Notes under the pieces: model-generated
What the model was told of the DNA's origin: nothing
Database searches by the model: none
The model's input: only the letters and a program-made list of their open reading frames with translations
Program-made: the position numbers and the translations under genes
Shown: piece after piece, positions 1-10,800 of the stretch
Layout: each line of letters starts with the position of its first letter
Numbering within the stretch: the first letter of the stretch is position 1
From: Bacteroidota bacterium
Lineage (GTDB): Bacteria; Bacteroidota; Bacteroidia; Bacteroidales; Lentimicrobiaceae
DNA length: 64,000 nt
NCBI GenBank assembly: GCA_009773455.1
Contig: WSXU01000005.1
Coordinates: 1 to 64,000, forward strand
Direction: 5' to 3'

Positions 1-2
1 CT

Positions 3-608
3 GAAGATTATAACATTAACATCCTGAGTTCGGAAAAGATACTGAACCTGACGGTATACCTTGAAGGTCTGTATGCCGGAAGCGGCAGTATGCGTGAGGC
101 CAACGATGAAACAGGCCCTCACTTCGGATCGGGTATTGCTGATCAGATATCGGTTGAACTGCACAATGAGGTCAACTATGCCACCATCGAACACACCGTT
201 CCCAATGTCAACCTGGGAACCAATGGATCTGCTTCTGTAAGTATACCGGCTGCTTTAAACGGCAACTATTTTCTTACAGTCAGGCACAGAAATTCGATTG
301 AAACAACCTCAGCTGGTCCGGTGTCGTTTGCCGGTCCGGTCATCGACTTTGCATTTGATGCTCCTTCCAATGCATACGGTGGAAACCTCCTTGAGATGAT
401 TGACGGCAGGTATGTAATCTTTGGCGGGGATGTGAACCAGGACGGAAGTATAGATACCGGCGACGGCACACCGGTAGACAATGACCAGTTCGGCTTTGTT
501 GGCGGATATGTTAACACAGACATCAATGGTGACGGAACAGTTGACACTGGCGACGGAACCATAGTCGATAACAACCAGTTTAATTTTGTCGGAACTATCC
601 TGCCCTGA
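3..608 (+). CDS. C-terminal part of a secreted multidomain protein (5' end outside window); end of GEVED-like domain plus 190-aa dockerin-like C-terminal module
   Basis: The frame is open to the window edge upstream of the listed ATG at 90 (EDYNINILSSEKILNLTVYLEGLY...). It matches the end of the 740..4390 protein. Stop at 606-608. Confidence 0.9.
   Translation, partial: EDYNINILSSEKILNLTVYLEGLYAGSGSMREANDETGPHFGSGIADQISVELHNEVNYATIEHTVPNVNLGTNGSASVSIPAALNGNYFLTVRHRNSIETTSAGPVSFAGPVIDFAFDAPSNAYGGNLLEMIDGRYVIFGGDVNQDGSIDTGDGTPVDNDQFGFVGGYVNTDINGDGTVDTGDGTIVDNNQFNFVGTILP
36..605 (+). other. 190-aa C-terminal module, copy 1; EF-hand-like loops at 429-464 and 519-554
   Basis: KILNLTVYLEGLY...HRNSIETTSAGPVSFA...GGDVNQDGSIDTGD...TDINGDGTVDTGD...NNQFNFVGTILP-stop. 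Confidence 0.85.
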
Positions 609-628
609 CAGGAAAAATTATTAATTCC

Positions 629-671
629 GGAATTCAATATGTGGGATCTTAACAACCACATATTGAATTCC
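629..671 (+). terminator. Stem-loop, probable transcription terminator (no strong T tract)
   Basis: Perfect 16-bp arms ggaattcaatatgtgg / ccacatattgaattcc, 11-nt loop, 20 nt after the stop codon. Confidence 0.6.
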
Positions 672-681
672 TTCTGAATCA

Positions 682-714
682 TTGCCCGATTTTATTGACT
701 TATTATTAAATTTG
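682..714 (+). promoter_or_regulatory. Bacteroidetes-type promoter candidate (-33 TTG, -7 TAAATTTG)
   Basis: ttg at 682-684 and TAAATTTG at 707-714, ~25 nt upstream of the ATG at 740. Confidence 0.4.
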
Positions 715-739
715 AGAATTAACCCTAAATACGAAAGAT

Positions 740-3700
740 ATGAAAAGACTGTACGCATTACTGATCGTCTTATTGGTTTTTCTGGCCACAATCACCACAG
801 GTTATGGGCAGAAAACCGGTAAAAAGTACAATGATAAGGTCGATACCCGTATTGACAATATGAAATACTGGATGAAGATGGCTGAAAAAGGCCTCATCCC
901 GTACAGCCCAAAAATTCCATATCCTCCGGCAATATACAAGGGCACCCGGTTAAAAGCGAACGGGGTAAAAACAACCAACTCACCCGACGTTCCTGTTACA
1001 AACCTTACCAATGCCACTGAGAGTGAGAATTCGGTTTTTGTTGATCCGACCAATACGGATTTACTGCTGAATTCGAACAATTCGACCTCATGGAGTGGAG
1101 GATCAGTAGGCACACTTTATGGTGCCAGTTATCTGCTTTCGAATGACGGTGGATTGACCTGGGGAGGATCTGTCAATGGAGCCGGAGGTGCCAATTCGGG
1201 AGACCCCGCTGCAGCCATCGGACTTACCGGTCGCCAGTATATCGGATTCATTGACAGCAACAGCGGACAGTCGGTTGCCTGGTCGGCCGACAATGGTAAT
1301 ACCTGGACTTCTGTTGTAGCAGGCCTTCAGAACGGCGACTTGCTGGATAAGAACCATATGTGGATTGACAACAGCCCAACCAGTCCTTACGAAGGGAACA
1401 TCTATTCCTCATGGACCGATTTTGGTGCAAGCGGTTACCCCATCGAGATCGTAAGATCAAACGATGACGGTCTCAGTTACAGCACACCTGTGGGCATCAG
1501 TTCGGCCATCAATGCCGGTAGCCATAATCAGGGTGTAAATATTCAGACAGGGCCCAACGGAGAAGTATATGTTGCCTGGGCTGTATACGACAGCTGGCCG
1601 TCGGATGAAACAGCCATCGGATTTTCAAAATCGACCGATGGAGGCACCACCTACACGACTGCTTCAAGAATCATTTCAAATCTGAAAGGAATCAGAACCA
1701 GTGAAACATCGAAAAACCACAGGGTAAATTCATTCCCCGTAATGGCAACTGATATCAGTGGTGGACCCAACAACGGGAACATCTATATTGTATGGTCCAA
1801 TTACGGCTATCCCGGTACAAATACAGGAACGAATATCAGTGTTTATATGATTCGTTCAACCAATGGCGGAACAAGCTGGTCAGCCCCTGTAAGGGTAAAC
1901 CAGGGACCCAATGTCGATGGCAAGGAAGCTTACTTCCCCTGGATCAGCTGCGACCCGGAAACCGGTGTACTGAGCGTGGTATTCTATGATGACAGAAATG
2001 TTTCAAGTACACAATGTGAAGTATTCACCTCATATTCAACAGACGCCGGCAATACCTGGACCGATTTTCAGGTGAGTGATGTATCTTTTACCCCTGCAGC
2101 GATCCCGGGTCTGGCCGGTGGTTATATGGGTGACTACCTTGGCATCACATCACGGGGTGGAAAAGTATTTCCCTGCTGGACTGACAATCGTGGTGGATTA
2201 TACATGACGTATGTTTCACCGTTTGAACTCGGATTAAATGCAGGATTTACCGCAAGCAGCACGACTTCATGTACAGGGTCAGGCATCACCTTCACCAGCA
2301 CTTCAACCGGCCCTCCCACAAGCTGGAACTGGAGTTTCCCCGGCGGAACACCTTCTTCCTATGTTGGTCAGTATCCGCCAGTCGTTACCTATGCAGCAGC
2401 AGGTACCTATGATGTTTCTTTAACTGTATCCGATGGTGTAACTACCGACACGGAGACCAAAACCGGATTTATAACCATTAAGAATCTGATTGCAGATTTT
2501 ACAGGCTCACCCACAACTGTTATTATCGGCAACACAGTAACATTTACTGACAATTCGCAATGCGGTGCAACAGCATGGACCTGGTCTTTCCCGGGTGGAA
2601 CACCATCATCCTTTGTTGGTCAGACCCCTCCGGCCATCACTTACAGTACCCTGGGAACCTATGATGTATCGCTCACAGTTACAAAACCAGGATTTACCGA
2701 CACTAAAACCAGGACCGGCTATATCACGGTTTCTCCCCCGATATTCAATATGACCAATGGAACCATAACCACCTGTTCAGGCGACTTCTACGATTCAGGC
2801 GGAGCTTCAGGGGCTTATCAGAACAATGAAAACTTCACCATGACCTTTTACCCGTCAACACCGGGTGCCATGATCAGGTTCAATTTTAGTTCCTTTGCCA
2901 CAGAATCGGGCTATGACTACCTGAGTATCTATGATGGTACAAGCACCTCAGCCACCCTCATCGGCACTTATAACGGTTCAACAGGTCCGGGCATTGTTAC
3001 GGCCAACAACGCATCCGGTGCACTTACCTTCTACTTTACATCCGACGGAAGTGTAACCCCCGCAGGATGGGAAGCATCCATCAGTTGCTATGCTCTTACC
3101 GATCCGCCGGTGGCAGCCTTTACCGCTTCAGATGTAACCACAGCCATCAATTCAACCGTCTTTTTTACCGATCAGTCGGTGAATACACCCACCTCCTGGT
3201 TATGGAGTTTCAGTCCGAATTCTGTAGTCTATGTCGGTGGAACCAGCGCTACTTCACAAAATCCGCAGGTGCAGTTTACCGCCATCGGACAATATACCGT
3301 ATCACTAACGGCAACCAATGTAAACGGGTCAGATTCAGAAGTTAAAGTGGATTATATTGATGTAATTCTTTTTGATTATTGTATTCCGACTTATTCATAC
3401 GGAACCGGTGCAGGCGATTACATCACACTTGTACAGCTCGGGAGCATCAATAACGCCACCGGTGCTTCTGCAAGCCCATATTATACATACTACAGTGCCC
3501 TTTCAACGGATCTGAACCCCGGAACAGAGTACACCATAACCCTCAGCCCAGGGACATACGGAAGCGGTAATAACATCTCTGTCTGGATCGATTTTAATCA
3601 GAACGGTGTTTTTGATGCTGTTGAGAAACTGGGAAATATTGATGTTCCGCCAACACCTTCAACCGGAACCATCACTTTCACTGTTCCGGTTGATGCTACA

Positions 3701-4390
3701 AACGGCACCACCCGGATGCGTGTCCGTGAAGTATGGGCCAACAGTAACTTTGACCCATGTCTCAGTTACAGTTACGGTGAAACAGAAGATTACAATGTCA
3801 ATATTCTGGGTTCTGATAAAACCCTCAACCTGACTGCACGCCTCGAAGGTCTTTATTCCGGAGGAGGCAATATGAATGAGGCAAATGATGAAAATGGCCC
3901 ACATTTCGGTGCCGGCGTAGCCGACCAGATTGTAGTTGAACTTCACAACGGGTCAAACTACAACATCATTGAATACACAATTCCGGCTGTTAACCTCAGC
4001 ACCAGTGGCACTGCCTCTGTAACGCTGCCCCAGACATACAACGGAGATTATTATATTACCATCAGACACCGGAATTCCATAGAAACCACAACCTCTTCAC
4101 TGGTTTCCTTTGCCGGTCCGGTCATTGATTATGCATTTGACCTGCCGGCCAGGGTATATGGCGGCAACCTTTTGCTCATGGTTGACGGAGAGTATGTAAT
4201 CTATGCCGGCGATGTAAATCAGGACGGAACTGTTGATACCGGTGACGGAACCCCGATCGATAACGACCAGTTCAATTTTGTCTCAGGCTATGTTATTACC
4301 GATATCAATGGTGACGGAACTGTTGATACCGGCGATGGAACTTTTGTTGACAACAACCAGTTCGGGTTCGTGGGATCGATTCTTCCTTAA
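740..4390 (+). CDS. Secreted sialidase/BNR-like protein with PKD domains, CUB-like domain, GEVED domain and dockerin-like C-terminal module
   Basis: 1216 aa. Signal peptide; repeated SxDGGxTW-type motifs; WxWSFPGGTPSS...YDVSLTV PKD repeats; CUB-like FxSFATESGYDYLSIYDG; YGETEDYNVNI (GEVED); 190-aa module at the C-terminus. Confidence 0.9.
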   Translation: MKRLYALLIVLLVFLATITTGYGQKTGKKYNDKVDTRIDNMKYWMKMAEKGLIPYSPKIPYPPAIYKGTRLKANGVKTTNSPDVPVTNLTNATESENSVFVDPTNTDLLLNSNNSTSWSGGSVGTLYGASYLLSNDGGLTWGGSVNGAGGANSGDPAAAIGLTGRQYIGFIDSNSGQSVAWSADNGNTWTSVVAGLQNGDLLDKNHMWIDNSPTSPYEGNIYSSWTDFGASGYPIEIVRSNDDGLSYSTPVGISSAINAGSHNQGVNIQTGPNGEVYVAWAVYDSWPSDETAIGFSKSTDGGTTYTTASRIISNLKGIRTSETSKNHRVNSFPVMATDISGGPNNGNIYIVWSNYGYPGTNTGTNISVYMIRSTNGGTSWSAPVRVNQGPNVDGKEAYFPWISCDPETGVLSVVFYDDRNVSSTQCEVFTSYSTDAGNTWTDFQVSDVSFTPAAIPGLAGGYMGDYLGITSRGGKVFPCWTDNRGGLYMTYVSPFELGLNAGFTASSTTSCTGSGITFTSTSTGPPTSWNWSFPGGTPSSYVGQYPPVVTYAAAGTYDVSLTVSDGVTTDTETKTGFITIKNLIADFTGSPTTVIIGNTVTFTDNSQCGATAWTWSFPGGTPSSFVGQTPPAITYSTLGTYDVSLTVTKPGFTDTKTRTGYITVSPPIFNMTNGTITTCSGDFYDSGGASGAYQNNENFTMTFYPSTPGAMIRFNFSSFATESGYDYLSIYDGTSTSATLIGTYNGSTGPGIVTANNASGALTFYFTSDGSVTPAGWEASISCYALTDPPVAAFTASDVTTAINSTVFFTDQSVNTPTSWLWSFSPNSVVYVGGTSATSQNPQVQFTAIGQYTVSLTATNVNGSDSEVKVDYIDVILFDYCIPTYSYGTGAGDYITLVQLGSINNATGASASPYYTYYSALSTDLNPGTEYTITLSPGTYGSGNNISVWIDFNQNGVFDAVEKLGNIDVPPTPSTGTITFTVPVDATNGTTRMRVREVWANSNFDPCLSYSYGETEDYNVNILGSDKTLNLTARLEGLYSGGGNMNEANDENGPHFGAGVADQIVVELHNGSNYNIIEYTIPAVNLSTSGTASVTLPQTYNGDYYITIRHRNSIETTTSSLVSFAGPVIDYAFDLPARVYGGNLLLMVDGEYVIYAGDVNQDGTVDTGDGTPIDNDQFNFVSGYVITDINGDGTVDTGDGTFVDNNQFGFVGSILP
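3818..4387 (+). other. 190-aa C-terminal module, copy 2
   Basis: KTLNLTARLEGLY...GDVNQDGTVDTGDGTPIDNDQFNF...TDINGDGTVDTGDGTFVDNNQFGFVGSILP-stop. Confidence 0.85.
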
Positions 4391-4430
4391 AAGTAAAAAT
4401 CCCCTGCTTCGACAGGGGATTTTTACTTTT
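4389..4430 (+). terminator. Strong rho-independent-like terminator
   Basis: Perfect 18-bp stem aaaagtaaaaatcccctg / caggggatttttactttt, 6-nt loop, directly at the stop codon. Confidence 0.9.
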
Positions 4431-4493
4431 ATTAAAAAGATTTCAAGTATTAAAAACAATAATTAATTAAGTCGAACAAAAACATTAAATATC

Positions 4494-7400
4494 ATGAGAA
4501 CAAAACTCCCTTTAGTCTTCACTGCCTTGTTGCTGTTGGTCCTTTTTTTAGGAAACAACAAAAATACGACAGCCCAGATCTATGCCCCTGAGGGTCTGAA
4601 CATGCCTGGTGCATGGAACGGATGGACCAATCCTCCGACAAACAATCTTGCTCTTGCAAGCTACACCCAGGTTTCGGGTGGCCGTGTTACCAAAATTTTA
4701 CCTGCCATTCCGGGAGGACAAACCCGCTGGCAAACCATTATCAGTGCAGCAGCATCCGGTGGTGACGTTACCGGGGGCACCCATCAATGGGTGTTTACCA
4801 GCGGTTCGACAGGAACCCCATGGAGCAACAAATGGGCAGCCGTTACAGTTAGCCTGAATACCCTTCAAAACTATACCTACAGTGGAGCCGCTGCCAACAG
4901 CAGCATTACCCTGACCAATGGCAAGTGGTATTCCATGAACTGGAAAGACAGCGGCTATACCGGGACACAGGCCATTTTCATGGAAACTAGTGCCCAACCG
5001 GTAGATCTGGCTTCATTGAGTGTACCTTCATCGGTTGCTGCGAATCAGGCTGCCACCATAACACTTACAACAAGCAATACTCCGGCTGCCGAAGAACTTT
5101 TTTACCTTCTTTATTCAACAAATAACTGGGTAACTTCAGCCATTACATCCTTCACCATGACCGGGAGCAGCGGCACAGCCACCATTCCGGGTCAAAGCCC
5201 CGGTGCAGTGGTTAAATACTACGCCTTTAGCTCTACTGTAAGCAGTATTACAAATAATTACGATCTGTATACAATCAAATTGAATAGCAATGGAGGTAAT
5301 TACTTCAGCTATACTGTGAGCGGACTCAGCACACAAGCCGAAATTCTTGGCTTCACAATGGCTGAACAGGTAGCACCGGCGGTGATCAACCCACTTACAG
5401 CTACGGTTACCCTGGAAGTTCTTCCCAATACACCGTTAACAGCCCTGATTCCCACAATCACCGTTTCAGCCGGGGCCTCCATCAATCCTGCCAGCGGTGT
5501 TGCCCGTGATTTTACCAGCCCTGTAACCTATACAGTTACTGCAGAAGACGGCACAACAACAAAGGTATGGACAGTAACCGTAACCAACGCTGTCCCGAAT
5601 TATGGCTTACAGAATAACGATGGTGTTAATCTGCCAACAATGACTTACTGGTATACCGGCCAGGGGGCTGACATTACACAGAAAGGATCAGAGTTTACAG
5701 GTCAGAACCTTGGAGCTTTGAGCAGTCTCATCATCAAAGGATCTTCATTTAAGACCTATAAGACCGGAACCGGTGATGTTACCGGCGCACAGTTTAAATA
5801 TAAGGTATGGAGCACCACAGGTACCGAACCCGTTGATTATACCCTCCGGAATGTAAACTGGACCAGCAATGATGGCGACGGAAATCAGACTTGGGCTGGT
5901 TTTGGCGCGCAGATTGCCATTACTGACGGACTTGTTGCCGGAAATTACAACCTGAAGATATTCTTCACCATCACCGGAACAGGTATCGCAGGACAGACCG
6001 AAGACGGTCCGTTCACAGCAACATTTGAAGTACAGGAATTAAGCACCGAAGCCGAGATTCTGACTTTTGAACTGGCCGAGCAAACAGGTCCGGCTACCAT
6101 CAACAGCGGGGCAGCTACCGTAAATATTGAAGTAGCCTATGGCACCGTACTCACAGCATTAACTCCGACCATAACCGTATCAGCGAATGCAACCATCAGC
6201 CCCGACAGTGGCATTACCCTCGATTTTACCGGTCCTGTTACCTACACGGTAACCAGTGAAAGTTTATCGGAAAAGGTTTGGACAGTAACAGTTACTGTTG
6301 CTCCACCGCCATCCATCAACTGGGCAAACCTGCAGTGGCCTCAGTCAGGAAGCATCGTAGTTAACGGATCGTACAATGTTTACGGGCAGGTTTATGCCAA
6401 CGGAATTACCAATGGTGCAGGACAGGGTGCCGGGATACAGGCCTGGATAGGTTACAGTACCGACAACACAAATCCTGACTCATGGACAAACTGGATCCCG
6501 GCCTCTTTCCAGGGGGATGCCGGTAACAACGATGAGTATTTTGCAGATCTCGGCGCGGCCATTTCAACAGCCGGAACCTACTATTATGCAACCCGCTTCC
6601 AACTGGATGCCCAGGCTTTTGTCTATGGTGGTTTCCAGGGCGGATTCTGGGACGGTATTAACAATGTCAGCGGACAACTTACCATTTCAGGACCATCCAT
6701 CGCCTTTGCCAACCTGCAATGGCCTGCCGACGGTACCATTACCCCAAACCAGGAATTCAATGTATATGCCCAGGTCTATGCCGATGGCTATACAAATCAG
6801 CCGGGTCAGGGTACCGACATTCAGGCATGGATAGGTTATAGTACCGATAACACCAACCCTGACAGCTGGACCAACTGGATTGCTGCCACTTATCTTTCTG
6901 ATGCCGGAAACAACGATGAATACTTTGCCAACCTGGGCGCTGTAACCGGCACTCCCGGTACCTATTATTATGCTTCACGTTTCCAGCTTGGCACAGGCGC
7001 CTTTGTATATGGCGGATTCAGCGGAGGTTTCTGGGATGGCATCACGAATATCTCGGGTGTGCTCACCGTAAATGCCGGCGATAAAACTTTAAACCTGAAC
7101 GTATTGCTTGAAGGCCTTTACGATGGAAATGGTTTAATGAGGCAGGCCAATGGTGAAACAGGCCCGCAATACGGCCCCGGAATCGCTGACCATATCACAG
7201 TTCAGCTTCACAATGATGCTGACTATGGAATTATTGAACAATCTTATCCCGATGTCGAACTCGGTACCGATGGTATTGCTACAGTCACTGTTTCATCACT
7301 GTTATCAGGATCTTATTATCTGAGCATTGTACACAGGAACTCCATCGAAACAACCTCGGCTCTTCCGGTTTCCTTTGCAGCACAGTCCATTACCTATAAC

Positions 7401-7655
7401 TTTGATAATCCAGCTTCGGCTTTCGGAAATAATCTTGTACAGATGATCGACGGATGGTATGCCATCTTCGGAGGAGATGTAAATCAGGATGGTTTTGTTG
7501 ATACAGGTGATGTAACACCGCTAGACAATGATCAGTTCAATTTTACCATGGGCTATGTTCCAACCGATGTTAATGGTGATGGATCGGTCGATACCGGTGA
7601 TATCACCATTGTCGACAATAACCAGTTCAACTTCGTCGGAGCTGCTCTTCCTTAA
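4494..7655 (+). CDS. Secreted multidomain protein: N-terminal domain shared with the GH13 protein, DUF5018-like repeats, two WANLQWP modules, dockerin-like C-terminal module
   Basis: 1053 aa. PEGLNMPGAWNGWTNPP N-terminal domain; AEIL.FxxAEQ..PA.I...ATV repeats; WANLQWP/FANLQWP repeats; C-terminal module. Confidence 0.88.
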   Translation: MRTKLPLVFTALLLLVLFLGNNKNTTAQIYAPEGLNMPGAWNGWTNPPTNNLALASYTQVSGGRVTKILPAIPGGQTRWQTIISAAASGGDVTGGTHQWVFTSGSTGTPWSNKWAAVTVSLNTLQNYTYSGAAANSSITLTNGKWYSMNWKDSGYTGTQAIFMETSAQPVDLASLSVPSSVAANQAATITLTTSNTPAAEELFYLLYSTNNWVTSAITSFTMTGSSGTATIPGQSPGAVVKYYAFSSTVSSITNNYDLYTIKLNSNGGNYFSYTVSGLSTQAEILGFTMAEQVAPAVINPLTATVTLEVLPNTPLTALIPTITVSAGASINPASGVARDFTSPVTYTVTAEDGTTTKVWTVTVTNAVPNYGLQNNDGVNLPTMTYWYTGQGADITQKGSEFTGQNLGALSSLIIKGSSFKTYKTGTGDVTGAQFKYKVWSTTGTEPVDYTLRNVNWTSNDGDGNQTWAGFGAQIAITDGLVAGNYNLKIFFTITGTGIAGQTEDGPFTATFEVQELSTEAEILTFELAEQTGPATINSGAATVNIEVAYGTVLTALTPTITVSANATISPDSGITLDFTGPVTYTVTSESLSEKVWTVTVTVAPPPSINWANLQWPQSGSIVVNGSYNVYGQVYANGITNGAGQGAGIQAWIGYSTDNTNPDSWTNWIPASFQGDAGNNDEYFADLGAAISTAGTYYYATRFQLDAQAFVYGGFQGGFWDGINNVSGQLTISGPSIAFANLQWPADGTITPNQEFNVYAQVYADGYTNQPGQGTDIQAWIGYSTDNTNPDSWTNWIAATYLSDAGNNDEYFANLGAVTGTPGTYYYASRFQLGTGAFVYGGFSGGFWDGITNISGVLTVNAGDKTLNLNVLLEGLYDGNGLMRQANGETGPQYGPGIADHITVQLHNDADYGIIEQSYPDVELGTDGIATVTVSSLLSGSYYLSIVHRNSIETTSALPVSFAAQSITYNFDNPASAFGNNLVQMIDGWYAIFGGDVNQDGFVDTGDVTPLDNDQFNFTMGYVPTDVNGDGSVDTGDITIVDNNQFNFVGAALP
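6315..7073 (+). repeat. Two tandem WANLQWP modules (~125 aa each; approximate bounds)
   Basis: INWANLQWPQSGSI...AWIGYSTDNTNPDSWTNWI... and IAFANLQWPADGTI...AWIGYSTDNTNPDSWTNWI... Confidence 0.8.
7083..7652 (+). other. 190-aa C-terminal module, copy 3
   Basis: KTLNLNVLLEGLY...GDVNQDGFVDTGDVTPLDNDQFNF...TDVNGDGSVDTGDITIVDNNQFNFVGAALP-stop. Confidence 0.85.
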
Positions 7656-7729
7656 CGGATAACACCCCATAAGGAAGTAATACACATTTTTTTTGATGCA
7701 GGTAACCACTGCTGAGACTTTTGCCAGAT

Positions 7730-7754
7730 GCCAATCCTGATGACCAGGATTGGC
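7730..7754 (+). terminator. Stem-loop terminator candidate downstream of 4494..7655
   Basis: gccaatcctg / caggattggc, 5-nt loop. Confidence 0.6.
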
Positions 7755-7860
7755 TTTGGTAAAAGTAATCAACAGGTTGCCGGAAACAATTTCACTTAAA
7801 AACCACCGGACCTGAAAGACGGCTGATTGCAGAAATCATTTTTTCGTTAAATTATTGAAT

Positions 7861-10800
7861 ATGAAAGTCGGGAGAATCCTTCAACAGATAAAACAAAATG
7901 CCCTGATTGCCTTATTGATGTTCAACCTGGTCATTCCGTTTCCGGGCAACACTGTAGCCCAGATATGGCAGCCAGAAGGATTAAACATGCCCGGCGTATG
8001 GAACAGCTGGACCAATCCGCCTGTTAACAGACTTGCTTTAGCCAGCAGTACCCAGGTCCCGGGGGGAAGGGTAGCAAAAATCCCGACAGGAACACCCCGT
8101 TATCAGACCATTTTCAGTGTTGCAGCTTCCGGTGCTGACCTTATCGGTGGTACTTATCCCTGGTTGTTTACCAGCGGGTCATCGGGAAACCCATGGAGCA
8201 ACAAATGGGCCAATGTTACCGTAACAATGAACAGCCTTCAGAGCTACAGCTACAACACCGGAACTGACAACCAGATCACGGTTGTCAACGGAAAATGGTA
8301 TACCATGAACTGGGAAGACTCCGGTTATACGGGCACCCGTGCAATATTCATGGAAACCAGCGCCCAACCGGTTGAAATAAACAGTGTATCTGTTCCGCTG
8401 CTAGCCAGTGCCGATTCACCGGTCACCGTATCAATCACCCTTTCAGGCCTAAAGAGCCCTGAAGAAATGATCTATCTGCGATACACAACCGATGCCTGGG
8501 TCACATCAGGAATACAGCAGGTGACCATCACCGGAAATTCAGGTACAGCGATAATTCCTGGTCAGCCAGGTGGAACCGTTATTTCCTGTTATGCTCTTTC
8601 ATCAACCATCACAAGTCTCTCTTCAAATTTTGACCTGCAGACAATCAAACTGAATAACAATGGAGGTGGGAACTACACGATACCGGTCGGAAATCCTACC
8701 ATAGGATGGGCCAATCTCCAATGGCCGGGCAGCAATACGATTGAACCTGGTCAACCTTTCAATGTTTACGGACAGGTATGGATTAACGGCCTCACCGGGG
8801 GATTGAATCCGGCACCCGGCCTGCAGGCATGGATAGGATACAGCGATTCAAATACAAATCCATCCACCTGGACCAATTGGATTGCCGCCGGCTACAATGG
8901 TGCATCAGGAAGCAACGATGAATTTGTGGCCAACATCGGATCTGTGATTACCACAAGGGATACTTTTTATTATGCCACAAGATATAAGCTGAATGATCAG
9001 GCCTATGTATACGGGGGATATGCCCCGGTAACAGGCGGATTCTGGAATGGAACAACAAACATCAGCGGGGTGCTTATTGTTGGTCACAACATCGATTGCG
9101 GAACTTTCTCAGGCATCATCTCTTCTGACCCGGTATTTCCGGTTCAGAACCAACCGGTAACGTTATATTTTGATGCCACAGCAGGGAATGGTGCCCTGGT
9201 AAATTATACCGGTGATGTATACGCACATACAGGTGTTATTACTAACCTCAGTAACGGTCCTGCAGACTGGAAATACATCAAAACAAACTGGGGGCAGAAC
9301 ACCCCTGAAACCCTTCTCACCCGGGTCGACACCAACCTTTACAGCCTTACAATAAATAACCCTGTCGCCTACTACAATGTCCCGCCGGGAGAAACCATCG
9401 AACAACTGGCTTTTGTTTTCCGGAGTGCAACTGCACAACCCGGTGGTTCATATATCGAACAGCGGAATTCTGACGGATCAGATATTTCAGTCGAAATCTA
9501 TCCACCTGCCCTGGCGGTTAAATTTCTCAATCCTGCAGAGCATCAGTCAGTTCTGGAGAACAATATTCAATTGCCTGTATGCATTGAGGCCCGTCAGAAT
9601 ACCAGCCTCAGCCTTTTTATAAACAACAACCTGCTTGTTCAGGAAAACAACAGTTCGCTGTCGTATATGCTGATTATGCAACAACTTGATCCGGGTGAAA
9701 ACTGGCTTATCGCCGAGGCATCTGACGGAGCTACTCAGGTCAGGGATTCCATCGGTATCTATCTCCGCGGACCTGTACAGGTTGCTGAAATGCCCGCCGG
9801 TGTTCACAACGGCATCAATTATATCAACGACAGCACGGTAACATTGGTATTGCACGATCCGGCAGGCTATAAACAATATGCCTATGCCATCGGTGAATTC
9901 AGTAACTGGGATTACTCTGATGAGAATTATATGAAACGTACACCCGACGGTAAACATTACTGGGTGACCCTTTCTAATCTTCAAATCGGTCAGGAATACG
10001 CTTATCAGTATCTGATTGATGGCAACCTGAAAATTGCCGACCCTTATTGTGAAAAGATTCTCGATCCATGGAATGACCAGTGGATCCCTTCGACAAATTA
10101 CCCGGGACTGAAGCCATATCCTCATGGAAAAACAACAGGAATTGTAAGTATTTTTCAGACAAATTCCACTGGGTTCCAATGGCAGGTTCCTGATTTCACA
10201 CCTCCTGCACTCAACAATACACAGTCTGACCTGCTGATTTATGAGATGCACATCAGGGATTTTGTCGGTTCCCGAAGCATCAACGAAGCTAAAGAGAAAT
10301 TACCTTATCTGAAAGAGCTTGGGGTAAATGCTGTGCAGCTAATGCCGATATCTGAATTTGACGGCAACGACAGCTGGGGTTTCTCACCTAATTTCTTCTT
10401 CGCAACCGACAAGGCTTACGGAAATAAGCAGGCCTATCAGGAATTTATTGATGAGGCACACCGGCTCGGGATGGCCGTTATTATGGATATAGTCCCCAAC
10501 CATGCATTCGGCCTGAATCCGATGGTCCAGATGTACTTCGACCCGAACGCAGCTGGCGGTAGCGGACAACCCTCGGCAAGCAACCCATGGCTCAACGGAC
10601 AGGCCCCGCATCCATACAGCGTTGGTTATGATTTCAACCATGAAAGCCCTTACACCCGTCAGCTCTTTAAAGATGTATTCGGATACTGGCTTACCGAGTT
10701 TAAGATTGACGGTTTCCGTGTTGACCTGTCAAAGGGGCTGACCCAGAATTATACCACAGATTTTGGCGGATGGAATGCTTATGACCAGAGCCGTGTCAAT

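Noticed and set aside
7855-7860. Listed start (MNMKVG) of the GH13 gene
   Set aside because: It is a TTG; the ATG at 7861 begins a normal signal peptide. Similar corrections were made at 13733, 29009, 32110, 38841, 56948 and 61984.
9547-10251. 234-aa minus-strand ORF
   Set aside because: Antisense shadow of the GH13 protein gene; no domain or start context.
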